Origin: Kribbella sp. NBC_00382
GTDB lineage: Bacteria; Actinomycetota; Actinomycetes; Propionibacteriales; Kribbellaceae
Direction: 5' to 3'
DNA: 64,000 nucleotides
NCBI RefSeq assembly: GCF_036067295.1
Contig: NZ_CP107954.1
Coordinates: forward strand, 4,526,001 to 4,590,000
Under the pieces are notes generated by a model. That model was not told the origin of the DNA. It was given only the letters and a program-made list of their open reading frames with translations, and searched no databases. Shown one piece after another: positions 32,473-40,124 of the stretch. Every line of letters begins with the position of its first letter. The first letter of the stretch is position 1. The position numbers were made by a program, and so were the translations under genes.

Positions 32473-34665
32473 ATGACGCTTCAGCGTAGGCACTTCCTGG
32501 GGCTGGGCGCCGGTGCGGCCGTCGCGGTCGCCGCGTTGCCACAGTCGGCTTCGGCGGTGCCGGGGTCGTCCGGACGGTACCGGTGGCGCAACGTCGAGAT
32601 CGTCGGGGGTGGTTTCGTCACCGGCATCATCCATCACCCCGGCCGGCGCGGACTGGTCTACGCCCGGACCGACATCGGCGGCGCCGCCCGGCTGGACCAG
32701 CGGACCCAGCGGTGGGTCCAGTTGCTCGAGTGGGTCGGGATCGAGGACTGGAGTCTCACCGGCGTCGAGAGCCTGGCCCTCGACCCGCAGGACCCGTCGC
32801 GGCTCTACCTTGCCGTCGGCACCTATACCAACGAGTGGTCGCCGATCAACGGGGCCATCCTTCGCTCGACGGACCAGGGCCGCACGTTCCGGCGTACCGA
32901 TCTGCCGTTCAAGCTGGGCGGCAACGAGCCCGGCCGTTCGATGGGTGAGCGGCTGGCGGTCGACCCACGCGACGGCCGCGTCCTGTACTTCGGTACGCGC
33001 AACCAGGGCCTGTGGCGGAGTACCGATCGCGGCGAGACCTGGTCACGGGTGGACTCTTTCCCGACGACCGGGATGGCGGGCATCGGACTCGGCTTCGTCC
33101 TCTTCGATCCACGGAGGTCCCGGCGGGGCCGTCCGACGCAGACCATCTACGTGGGCTCGACCGATCGGGCGAATCCCTTGTGGCGCAGTACGGACGGTGG
33201 TGCGAGCTGGTCGCCGGTACCGGGCCAGCCGACCGGCTTGTTGCCCCACCATGGCGAGCTGGCGTCCGACGGAACCCTCTATGTGACGTATGGCGATCTG
33301 CCCGGGCCGTACGAGATGTACAACGGTGCTGTCCACAAGGTCGACACCGCTACCGGTGTCTGGACCGACATCACGCCGCTGCGGCCCAACACCGGCGGTG
33401 AAGCGGGCTTCGGGTATGCGGGGCTGGCGATCGACGCGCGCAACCCCGGCACGGTGATGGTCTCCACGATGAGCCGCTGGGGTCCGGTCGACGACGTCTT
33501 CCGGACTGTCGACGGGGGAGCGACCTGGCACTCGATCGGCGCGAAGATCGTGCTCGACACGTCGGGAGCGCCGTACCTCAACTTCCACGGGACGAACCCC
33601 AAGCTGGGCTGGATGATCGGGGACATCTCGATCGACCCGTTCGACTCCGGCAAGGTCATGTACGTCACCGGCGCGACCATCTTCGGCACCGACGACGTGA
33701 CGAACGCCGAGGCCGGCCGCAGCACCCACTGGTCGGTCCGGGCACAGGGGCTGGAAGAGACCGCCGTACTCGACCTGATCAGCCCGCCCTGGGGGCCGCC
33801 GTTGATCAGCGCCCTCGGCGACATCGGCGTCTACCGGCACGACCGGCTGGACGTGGTACCGCCCGATGGGCAGGCGGCCAACCCCGTCAGCGGTTCCTCG
33901 CCGAGTCTCGACTACGCGGCGAAGGCCGAGGGATTCGTCGTCAGGGTCGCGTACGGCGGCAGCCTGCAGCGCGGGGCCTACTCCACTGATGCCGGGATCA
34001 GTTGGCAGCCGTTCGCGGGGGAGCCCAGCGGCTCCACCCAGCCTGGCAAGATCGTCGTCGGTACGGACGCACGCACGATCGTCTGGGTGCCCGGTGACGT
34101 GCCGCCGCACTACTCGCGTGACCGTGGCGCGACCTGGACCGCGGTGACCGGATTGCCCAACCAGGTGGCGATGGTCGCCGACCGGGTGAGTCCGGGGTTG
34201 TTCTACGCCTTCGACGGCGCCACCGGTACGGCGTACCGGAGTCTCGACGGCGGTGTGACTTTCTTGCCGTCGGCAACAGGACTGCCGATCGGGGGTGGCA
34301 AGCTCGAGACCGTGCTGGACCGGAACGGGCACTGCTGGCTCGCGGCCGGCGCGAGCGGACTGTATCGCTCGGTGGACCAAGGGCTCAGCTATCAACGGCT
34401 GACCACGATCGAGGAGGCCGTGACGGTGGGGTTCGGCAAGGCGGCGCGGGGCCGGACGGAGATGGCCGTCTTCACCTCCGGCAAGGTCGACGGCGTCCGG
34501 GGAATCTTCCGGTCCGACGACAGCGGCCGCCGGTGGGTGCGGGTGAACGACGACCGGCATCAGTACGCGTCCACCAACGATGCGATCGCCGGGGACCCGA
34601 GAGTGTTCGGGCGGGTTTACCTGTCCACCAACGGCCTCGGAATCCCTTATGGAGAACCTGTATGA
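32473..34665 (+). CDS. Secreted GH74 xyloglucanase
   Basis: 730 residues forming the two seven-bladed propellers of GH74. The Tat signal peptide reads LQRRHFLGLGAGAAVAVAA. Catalytic residues are likely Asp67 in YARTDIGGA and Asp450 in ISALGDIGVY, both in the usual GH74 contexts. Asp-box repeats occur at 132-139, 183-190, 239-246 and 345-352. It cuts the xyloglucan backbone outside the cell. The ATG has AGAAGGAG upstream. The stop overlaps the GH42 start (ATGA). No cellulose-binding module is attached. Confidence 0.92.
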   Translation: MTLQRRHFLGLGAGAAVAVAALPQSASAVPGSSGRYRWRNVEIVGGGFVTGIIHHPGRRGLVYARTDIGGAARLDQRTQRWVQLLEWVGIEDWSLTGVESLALDPQDPSRLYLAVGTYTNEWSPINGAILRSTDQGRTFRRTDLPFKLGGNEPGRSMGERLAVDPRDGRVLYFGTRNQGLWRSTDRGETWSRVDSFPTTGMAGIGLGFVLFDPRRSRRGRPTQTIYVGSTDRANPLWRSTDGGASWSPVPGQPTGLLPHHGELASDGTLYVTYGDLPGPYEMYNGAVHKVDTATGVWTDITPLRPNTGGEAGFGYAGLAIDARNPGTVMVSTMSRWGPVDDVFRTVDGGATWHSIGAKIVLDTSGAPYLNFHGTNPKLGWMIGDISIDPFDSGKVMYVTGATIFGTDDVTNAEAGRSTHWSVRAQGLEETAVLDLISPPWGPPLISALGDIGVYRHDRLDVVPPDGQAANPVSGSSPSLDYAAKAEGFVVRVAYGGSLQRGAYSTDAGISWQPFAGEPSGSTQPGKIVVGTDARTIVWVPGDVPPHYSRDRGATWTAVTGLPNQVAMVADRVSPGLFYAFDGATGTAYRSLDGGVTFLPSATGLPIGGGKLETVLDRNGHCWLAAGASGLYRSVDQGLSYQRLTTIEEAVTVGFGKAARGRTEMAVFTSGKVDGVRGIFRSDDSGRRWVRVNDDRHQYASTNDAIAGDPRVFGRVYLSTNGLGIPYGEPV

Positions 34666-36608
34666 CGGCGCTCTACTTCGGCGGGGACTACAACCCGGAG
34701 CAATGGTCACCGGAGGTCTGGAAGGAAGACGTCGCCCTGATGCGCCAGGCCGGCGTGAACCTGGTGACGGTCGGCGTCTTCGCCTGGTCCAGCCTCGAAC
34801 CCGAGCCGGGGCGGTACGAGTTCGGGTGGCTCGACCAGGTGATGGACCTGCTGCACGACGGTGGGATCCAGGTCGACCTGGCCACTCCGACAGCCTCTCC
34901 GCCACCGTGGTTCAGCTTGCGCCATCCCGACGCCCTGCCGGTGAGGGCGGACGGCACTCGGCTGACTCACGGGAGCAGAGACACGTACTGCGCCTGTGCG
35001 CCGGCGTACCGGGAGGCGGCGGCCGGGATCGCTCGCGTGCTGGCGGAGCGGTACTCGGAGCATCCGGCGCTGGCGATGTGGCATGTACACAACGAATACG
35101 GGACCAGCTGCTACTGCGACCACGCCGCAGCCGCGTTCCGGGTGTGGTTGCAGGAGCGGTACGGCGACCTGGACCGGCTGAACGCCGCTTGGACCACCGC
35201 CTTCTGGAGTCAGGGGTACTCCGGATGGGACGAGATCCAGCCGCCACGCGCCACGCAGTACCTGGTCAATCCCACCCAGGCGCTGGACTTCCGGCGGTTC
35301 TGGTCGGACGAACTGCTCAGCGCTTTCCGGGAGCTGAAGGCGATCTTGCGGTCGCTGTCGCCGCAGACTCCGATCACCACCAACTTCGTCTTCGGCGGCT
35401 GGGTGCCGGTCAATCATGCGCGCTGGGCCGCAGAGGTGGATCTGGTCGCGATCGACCATTATCCCGGCAGTGCCGGTCTCGGCGCCGAGGAGCAGACCGC
35501 GTTCGGCGCGGACCTGGCCCGCTCGTGGGCGGGTGGACGCTCGTGGCTGTTGATGGAGCAGGCGGCCGGCACCGTGAACGACGGCCACCGGCTGCACACG
35601 AAAGAGCCCGGCCGGATGGCGCGGCACTCCCTGTCCCATCTGGCCCGCGGGTCGCGTGGCGCACTGTTCTTCCAGTGGCGCGCTTCGCGAGGCGGGGCGG
35701 AGATGTTCCACTCCGCGATGGTGCCGCACGCGGGCGGCGAATCACGGCGGTTCCGGGAGATCGCCGAGTTCGGCGCTTCGTTGCCGCGGCTCGCTGAGTT
35801 CGAGGGCAGCGCGGTGGAGGCCGAGGTCGCGATCCTGTGGGACGCCGAGGCGTGGTGGGTCATGCAGTCGACTCATCTGCCGTCGTCCGACCTGGACTAC
35901 CTGGCGGCCGTGCAAGCGGCGCATCGGCAGTTCTGGGCCGCTGGGATCGGCGTCGACCTGGCCGCCCCGGACGCCGACCTTTCGGCGTACCGGCTGGTGG
36001 TCGTACCCAGTCTCTATCTCGTGTCGGATCAGGCCGCGGAGTCGATCGCCCGCTATGTCGAGGGCGGTGGGCGACTGCTTGTCACCTACTTCAGCGGCAT
36101 CGTGAACGAGGACGCGCAGGTCCGGCTCGGTGGCTACCCCGGGGCGTTCAGCGAGGTTCTCGGGATCAGGGTCGAGGAGTTCTCCCCGGTCGACGAGGTC
36201 CGTCTTCGTTCCGGTGGCCAGGGCCGGGTGTGGAGTGAGCAGGTCGACCTGGCCGGCGCCGAGGCAGTCGACCGGTACTCCGGCGGGGTGCTCGACGGTT
36301 CGCCGGCGATCACCAGGAACGAGTACGGCGAAGGCGTGGCCTGGTATGTGTCGACCCAGCTCGAGGACGAGGCCTATGCATCCCTTGTGGAGCAGGTGAT
36401 CCGGGACACAGGGATCGAACGACCAGAGCTGCCCGAGGGGGTGGAGCTGGTCCGCCGCCGGGCCGGCGAGAGCATCTGGACGATTCTGATCAACCACTCG
36501 GACGTGGCGGTCGAGCTGCCGATCGAGGGGTACGAATTGCTGTCCGGCACCCAGGTCGTGAGCCCGTTGACGCTCGCTGCCGGGGGTCAGGCAGTGGTAC
36601 GGGCGTGA
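34662..36608 (+). CDS. GH42 beta-galactosidase
   Basis: 648 residues. The acid/base is Glu145 in HVHNEYG and the nucleophile Glu299 in LLMEQAAG. Cysteines 110, 112, 150 and the nearby CYCDH make the zinc cluster known from thermophilic GH42 enzymes. The three GH42 domains (barrel, trimerisation, C-terminal beta) are complete. No signal peptide: it is cytoplasmic and would remove the galactose that caps xyloglucan side chains. It overlaps GH74 upstream, and its 3' end overlaps the convergent second lacI by about 22 bp. Confidence 0.92.
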   Translation: MTALYFGGDYNPEQWSPEVWKEDVALMRQAGVNLVTVGVFAWSSLEPEPGRYEFGWLDQVMDLLHDGGIQVDLATPTASPPPWFSLRHPDALPVRADGTRLTHGSRDTYCACAPAYREAAAGIARVLAERYSEHPALAMWHVHNEYGTSCYCDHAAAAFRVWLQERYGDLDRLNAAWTTAFWSQGYSGWDEIQPPRATQYLVNPTQALDFRRFWSDELLSAFRELKAILRSLSPQTPITTNFVFGGWVPVNHARWAAEVDLVAIDHYPGSAGLGAEEQTAFGADLARSWAGGRSWLLMEQAAGTVNDGHRLHTKEPGRMARHSLSHLARGSRGALFFQWRASRGGAEMFHSAMVPHAGGESRRFREIAEFGASLPRLAEFEGSAVEAEVAILWDAEAWWVMQSTHLPSSDLDYLAAVQAAHRQFWAAGIGVDLAAPDADLSAYRLVVVPSLYLVSDQAAESIARYVEGGGRLLVTYFSGIVNEDAQVRLGGYPGAFSEVLGIRVEEFSPVDEVRLRSGGQGRVWSEQVDLAGAEAVDRYSGGVLDGSPAITRNEYGEGVAWYVSTQLEDEAYASLVEQVIRDTGIERPELPEGVELVRRRAGESIWTILINHSDVAVELPIEGYELLSGTQVVSPLTLAAGGQAVVRA

Positions 36609-37615
36609 ACGTCGGGGGCGGCGCTGGTGCTCGCGCGGGCGACGAGTTGCGCGGGCACCAGCGTCACCGCCTCGGTCTGGCTGCCTTCGAGCTTGGCGAT
36701 CAGCATCTCGACCGCTCGCTGGCCGATGTCGTCGGCGGGCAGCGTGACAGAGGACAGGTTGGGCACGTGCCGCTCGGCCACGTCGTCGGCGCAGATCGCC
36801 ATCAGCGACATGTCCTCGGGCACCCGGCGGCCGAGCAGCCGCAGTACGTCGAGCAGCGGTCCGATGATCGGCTCGTTCTGGACGACCAGACCGGTGATCC
36901 CCGGGTGCTCGTGGAGCAGGTCTTCGACAGTGTCGAGCACCGCGTCGAAGGCGGGCTCACAGGGTGTCTCGATGCCGACGACACCTCGCCGCTCGGTCGC
37001 GGCCTGGAAGCCGGCCAGGGTCCGCGCGGCGAAGCCCGTCTGCCGTTCGTAGACGGCCGAAGGCGTGCCCAGCAAGGCGATGCTGCGATGGCCGAGATCG
37101 GTCAGGTGGTCCACACACTGCTCGGCGGCGGCGAAGAAGTCCAGGTCGATACAGGTGAGGCCGTCGGTGTCGGCCGGGATCCCGATCAGCACGGACGGCA
37201 TCGGCAGCTCCCGCAGCAGCGGGACGCGTTCGTCGTGCAACTCGACGTCCATCACCACCAGGGCATCGACGAGCGCACTCTGCGAGACCCGCTCGAGCCC
37301 CGAGCGGCCTTCGTCGGCGGTGAGCAGCAGGACATCGTGGTCGTACCGGCGGGCGGTGGTGACCACGGCGGTGGCGAACTGCATCAGCACCGGCACGTGC
37401 ATGCCGGCCCTGAGCGGAATCACCAGGGCGAGTACGTTCGACCGGTTCGAGGCGAGCGCCCGGGCACTGGCGTTCGGCCGGTAGCCCAGCGCCCGGACGC
37501 TGTCCTGGACCCGGTCGCGGGTCTCACTGGAGATCGACCGCTTGCCGCTGAGGACATACGACACCGTGCTGGCCGCGACGCCTGCGTGCCGCGCGACGTC
37601 GGCGATCGTGACGAT
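36587..37615 (-). CDS. LacI family regulator (second), apparent ATC start
   Basis: About 342 residues. The full LacI HTH reads TIADVARHAGVAASTVSYVL from residue 3, with the hinge at NASARALASNR. No ATG, GTG or TTG lies between the in-frame upstream TGA and the HTH. GGAGG sits five bases before an ATC (37615) that would give the normal MVTIADVA start. The first standard start (GTG, 37564) would delete half of the HTH. The sensor domain is intact. A LacI palindrome lies 27 bp upstream, so it is probably self-regulated and shares targets with the GH3 gene. Confidence 0.85.
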   Translation of the reverse strand: MVTIADVARHAGVAASTVSYVLSGKRSISSETRDRVQDSVRALGYRPNASARALASNRSNVLALVIPLRAGMHVPVLMQFATAVVTTARRYDHDVLLLTADEGRSGLERVSQSALVDALVVMDVELHDERVPLLRELPMPSVLIGIPADTDGLTCIDLDFFAAAEQCVDHLTDLGHRSIALLGTPSAVYERQTGFAARTLAGFQAATERRGVVGIETPCEPAFDAVLDTVEDLLHEHPGITGLVVQNEPIIGPLLDVLRLLGRRVPEDMSLMAICADDVAERHVPNLSSVTLPADDIGQRAVEMLIAKLEGSQTEAVTLVPAQLVARASTSAAPDVHARTTA

Positions 37616-37642
37616 GGCTGCCTCCGGGGATCAGGGCTTCGG

Positions 37643-37658
37643 ATCGAAGCGCTTCGAT
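37643..37658. promoter_or_regulatory. LacI operator before the second lacI
   Basis: ATCGAAGCGCTTCGAT, a perfect 16-bp palindrome identical to the 27429 site, between the second lacI and the GH12 gene. It could control both divergent genes. Confidence 0.85.
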
Positions 37659-37778
37659 TTTCAGGTACAGAATCGAGTGAGCGGTCTTGTTTGTCAAGAC
37701 CGAAATGGCCGTTGACCTGGACCGGATGCACTGAGATAGTTCTGGCATTCGCCGGGCAATTGGAATTCATTGCATTCG

Positions 37779-37801
37779 TCGAATTCGATTCGAATTCGAC
37801 G
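37779..37801. promoter_or_regulatory. Palindrome before the GH12 gene
   Basis: GTCGAATTCGA / TCGAATTCGAC around a single T forms a perfect 23-bp inverted repeat, 48 bp before the GH12 start. Its double half-site architecture mirrors the 21207-21235 operator, but TCGAATTCGA replaces the CGCT core, so a related but distinct LacI-type protein may bind. It lies in an unusually AT-rich stretch (about 37750-37800). Confidence 0.65.
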
Positions 37802-37849
37802 CCCGGTATCCGGAATTCCGTTTCCCCTGCCTTTTGGAAAGGGATGAAC

Positions 37850-38545
37850 ATGATCAGAGGGATGAAGTCGGCGGCGGTGGCGCTGGTGACGCTGCTCGCG
37901 GTCACGGCGCTGTCGGTACTGCCGGCGAGCGCGGCCGCCTGGTCGTCGAGCGACAAGTTCGGCAGCTGGTCCAACGGTGGCTACACGGTGCGCAACGATG
38001 TCTGGGGCGGCGGGGCCGGGTCCCAGTCGATCTGGGCGAACTCGTACTCCAACTGGGGAGTCACGGCGAACCACCCGAACACCGGTGGGGTCAAGGCGTA
38101 TCCGCACTCGGCCCGCAACGTCGGCAAGAAGATCAGCGCGCTCGGCAGCCTGACCAGCAGCTTCAACGTCAGCCGGCCGGGCAGCGGGGCCTACACCTCG
38201 GCGTACGACATCTGGGCCGGCGGCAACGCCTACGAGATCATGCTCTGGATGAACAAGCAGGGCTCGGTCGGCCCGATCGGCAGCCAGCAGACCTCGGCGT
38301 CGGTCGGTGGCCACAGCTGGAACATCTACAAAGGGACCAACGGCTCCAACCAGGTCTTCTCGTTCGTCCGGACCGGCAATACGAATTCCGGCACGGTCGA
38401 CATCAAAGCGGTGATGAACTGGATCAAGAACAAGGGCTGGATCGGTGACGCGACGATGAACGAGGTGCAATTCGGCTTCGAGATCACGTCGTCCAGCGGC
38501 GGCCTGAATTTCACCACCAACAGTTACTCGGTCAGCTTTTCCTGA
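37850..38545 (+). CDS. Secreted GH12 endoglucanase/xyloglucanase
   Basis: 231 residues. The signal peptide (MKSAAVALVTLLAVTALSVL, ending ASA-AA) leads a single GH12 jelly roll of about 200 residues. The nucleophile is Glu129 in AYEIMLWM and the acid/base Glu211 in VQFGFEI. GH12 enzymes cut beta-1,4-glucans, and many act on xyloglucan, which fits the neighbours. There is no carbohydrate-binding module. GGAAAGG lies seven bases before the chosen ATG; ATGs at 37844 and 37862 are also in frame. Confidence 0.92.
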   Translation: MIRGMKSAAVALVTLLAVTALSVLPASAAAWSSSDKFGSWSNGGYTVRNDVWGGGAGSQSIWANSYSNWGVTANHPNTGGVKAYPHSARNVGKKISALGSLTSSFNVSRPGSGAYTSAYDIWAGGNAYEIMLWMNKQGSVGPIGSQQTSASVGGHSWNIYKGTNGSNQVFSFVRTGNTNSGTVDIKAVMNWIKNKGWIGDATMNEVQFGFEITSSSGGLNFTTNSYSVSFS

Positions 38546-39245
38546 CCGGTAGGTCGACCAGCGCGAGTGGCAGGTCGCCGATCGGGTAGGAGGTGCTGTC
38601 CGGACTGCGCAGGAGAGTGCCGCTGACGTGGCGGGCGCTGTTGGAGAGGACGACCCGGCCCTGGGCGTTGACGATCGCCATCGTGTGATTGCTCGCCCGG
38701 AGCCGGGGCAGGACTGCCTTCTCGAACGCGAAGACCTTGAGGTCTGCTCCCGCCACCCCGGTGAACCGGCCGCCGACGAGTACCGGCACGGTGAAGGTCA
38801 GCGTGTAGTCGTCGGTGCAGAGGTAGTCGACGTACGGGCCGGTGATGTGCCGGCGGCTGGTGTTCCGCGGTACGTCGTACCAGGGCAGGGACTCGTAGTC
38901 GTAGAAGTTCTCGCCGCGTGGATCGGTGTCGACGATGAGCCGTTCAGGTGAGCCGTTGCGCAGCATGAACCACTCGAGCCACCAGCGGGAATCGGCCAGC
39001 GCATCCACGGCCGCGACATACCCCGCGCCCTGGATCCGTCCTTCTGGATCGGCCAGGGCCGGGAGCACCATCGCGCCGACGCCCGCGAGATCGGTACGCC
39101 GTACCGCCTCCCGCTCGTTGAAGACCTCCGTCACCTCGTCGGCGATCCGGGTGGCCAGGCCGAACGCCTCGCCGGCCACTGTGCCGACCAGTTGCTGGAT
39201 GGCCGCGATGCCGGGCGCGACGGGTTCCGTCACCTGTTCGCTCAC
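38532..39245 (-). CDS. Cache-domain protein
   Basis: 237 residues without a membrane segment. The core resembles an extracellular-type PDC/cache sensor (WWLEWFMLRNGSPERL, ENFYDYESLPWYDVPR, GPYVDYLCTDDYTLTFTVPV and GVAGADLKVFAFEKAV). It is cytoplasmic here, which is unusual. The GTG start has GGAGGA seven bases upstream. It lies 23 bp after a FadR-type regulator gene, and together they face the aldehyde dehydrogenase/PotABCD operon. It probably senses the same small molecule and works with the regulator. The 3' end overlaps the convergent GH12 gene by 14 bp. Confidence 0.8.
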   Translation of the reverse strand: MSEQVTEPVAPGIAAIQQLVGTVAGEAFGLATRIADEVTEVFNEREAVRRTDLAGVGAMVLPALADPEGRIQGAGYVAAVDALADSRWWLEWFMLRNGSPERLIVDTDPRGENFYDYESLPWYDVPRNTSRRHITGPYVDYLCTDDYTLTFTVPVLVGGRFTGVAGADLKVFAFEKAVLPRLRASNHTMAIVNAQGRVVLSNSARHVSGTLLRSPDSTSYPIGDLPLALVDLPVRKS

Positions 39246-39268
39246 GGTCCGTCCTCCACGCTTCACGG

Positions 39269-40012
39269 TCAGTCTTCCAAGGTCAGTCTGAGGTCGATCA
39301 GTCGTGTCGTCGAGTCCGCCACCCGTTCCTCGGCCGCGGCTCGGGCGGCCGCGCTGTCACCACGGTCGATCGCGGCAACCACTTCGCGGCAGCTCTGCAC
39401 GGTCAGCCGGTGACTGTCGTCGTCGCCGAAAGCCAGCCAGAGCAGGGTTCCGACCTCTGCCTGCAGGCTGACCTCGGCCCGGTAGAGCCGGGTTGATTGC
39501 GCCGTCGCGGCAACTTCGATGTGGAACTGCGCGTCGGCCCGACGCCGGGCGCCGGCGCCCTCGGCATGCTCCAGCGCGTCGCAGACCCCGGTCAGCCGGT
39601 CGACGTCCTCGGGGGTCGCGCGCTCAGCGGCGAGGCGGGCGGCGGTACCGGCGATGGCGGAGTAGTGGTCGCCGAGGTCGCGGAGGTCGGCGAGGCTCAG
39701 CTCGTCCAGGCGGTCGCGGACGATCTCGGTGGAGATCGTCTGCTGGGCACGAACGAAGCTACCGCCGCCACGGCCGCGGCGGGTGTCGATCAGGCCGCGC
39801 AACCGCAGTGAGGACAGGGCTTCACGGATGGTGGTGGTGGAGACGCCGAAGATGCCGGCCAGGTCGGCCTCGCCGGGAAGCTGTTCGGCATCGGGCAGCA
39901 GGCCGAGGGCGATCGCGTCGGTCAGCCGCCGGGCGACCAGCTCGGACCGGCTCAGCGACTCCAGCGGCGCGAACACCGCCGCCGCCCCACTCCCGTAGAA
40001 CCGCAGCGCCAC
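39269..40012 (-). CDS. FadR/GntR family regulator
   Basis: 247 residues. The GntR winged HTH (LVARRLTDAIALGLLPDAEQLPGEADLAGIFGVSTTTIREALSSLRLRGLI) spans about 25-77, followed by an FCD domain (about 100-235) with the DxxxH metal residues (ADAQFHIEVA). The start is the GTG giving MALRFYGSG, with AAGGGGG upstream; longer frames would run into the divergent operon. It is first in an operon with the cache protein and probably controls the aldehyde dehydrogenase/PotABCD operon through the palindrome at 40056-40074. Confidence 0.9.
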   Translation of the reverse strand: MALRFYGSGAAAVFAPLESLSRSELVARRLTDAIALGLLPDAEQLPGEADLAGIFGVSTTTIREALSSLRLRGLIDTRRGRGGGSFVRAQQTISTEIVRDRLDELSLADLRDLGDHYSAIAGTAARLAAERATPEDVDRLTGVCDALEHAEGAGARRRADAQFHIEVAATAQSTRLYRAEVSLQAEVGTLLWLAFGDDDSHRLTVQSCREVVAAIDRGDSAAARAAAEERVADSTTRLIDLRLTLED

Positions 40013-40055
40013 ATCCGCCCCCTTCCAGCAACAGCTCCGACACGTTTCCGGAGTA

Positions 40056-40074
40056 TTCAAGCCGATCGCTTGAA
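40056..40074. promoter_or_regulatory. Probable FadR-type operator
   Basis: TTCAAGC / GCTTGAA flank a 5-bp centre in the 112-bp gap between the divergent FadR gene and the aldehyde dehydrogenase gene. A second, weaker repeat (AACAT / ATGTT, 40079-40098) follows. FCD-type GntR regulators bind short repeats in such gaps. Confidence 0.6.
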
Positions 40075-40124
40075 CTTTAACATCTGATTTCATATGTTTA
40101 GCGCCCCGAGTCGGAGGAGCGTTC

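Noticed and set aside
37562..37564. GTG as start of the second lacI
   Set aside because: It removes the first helix and part of the turn of the HTH and has no ribosome-binding site; the ATC with GGAGG upstream explains the data better.
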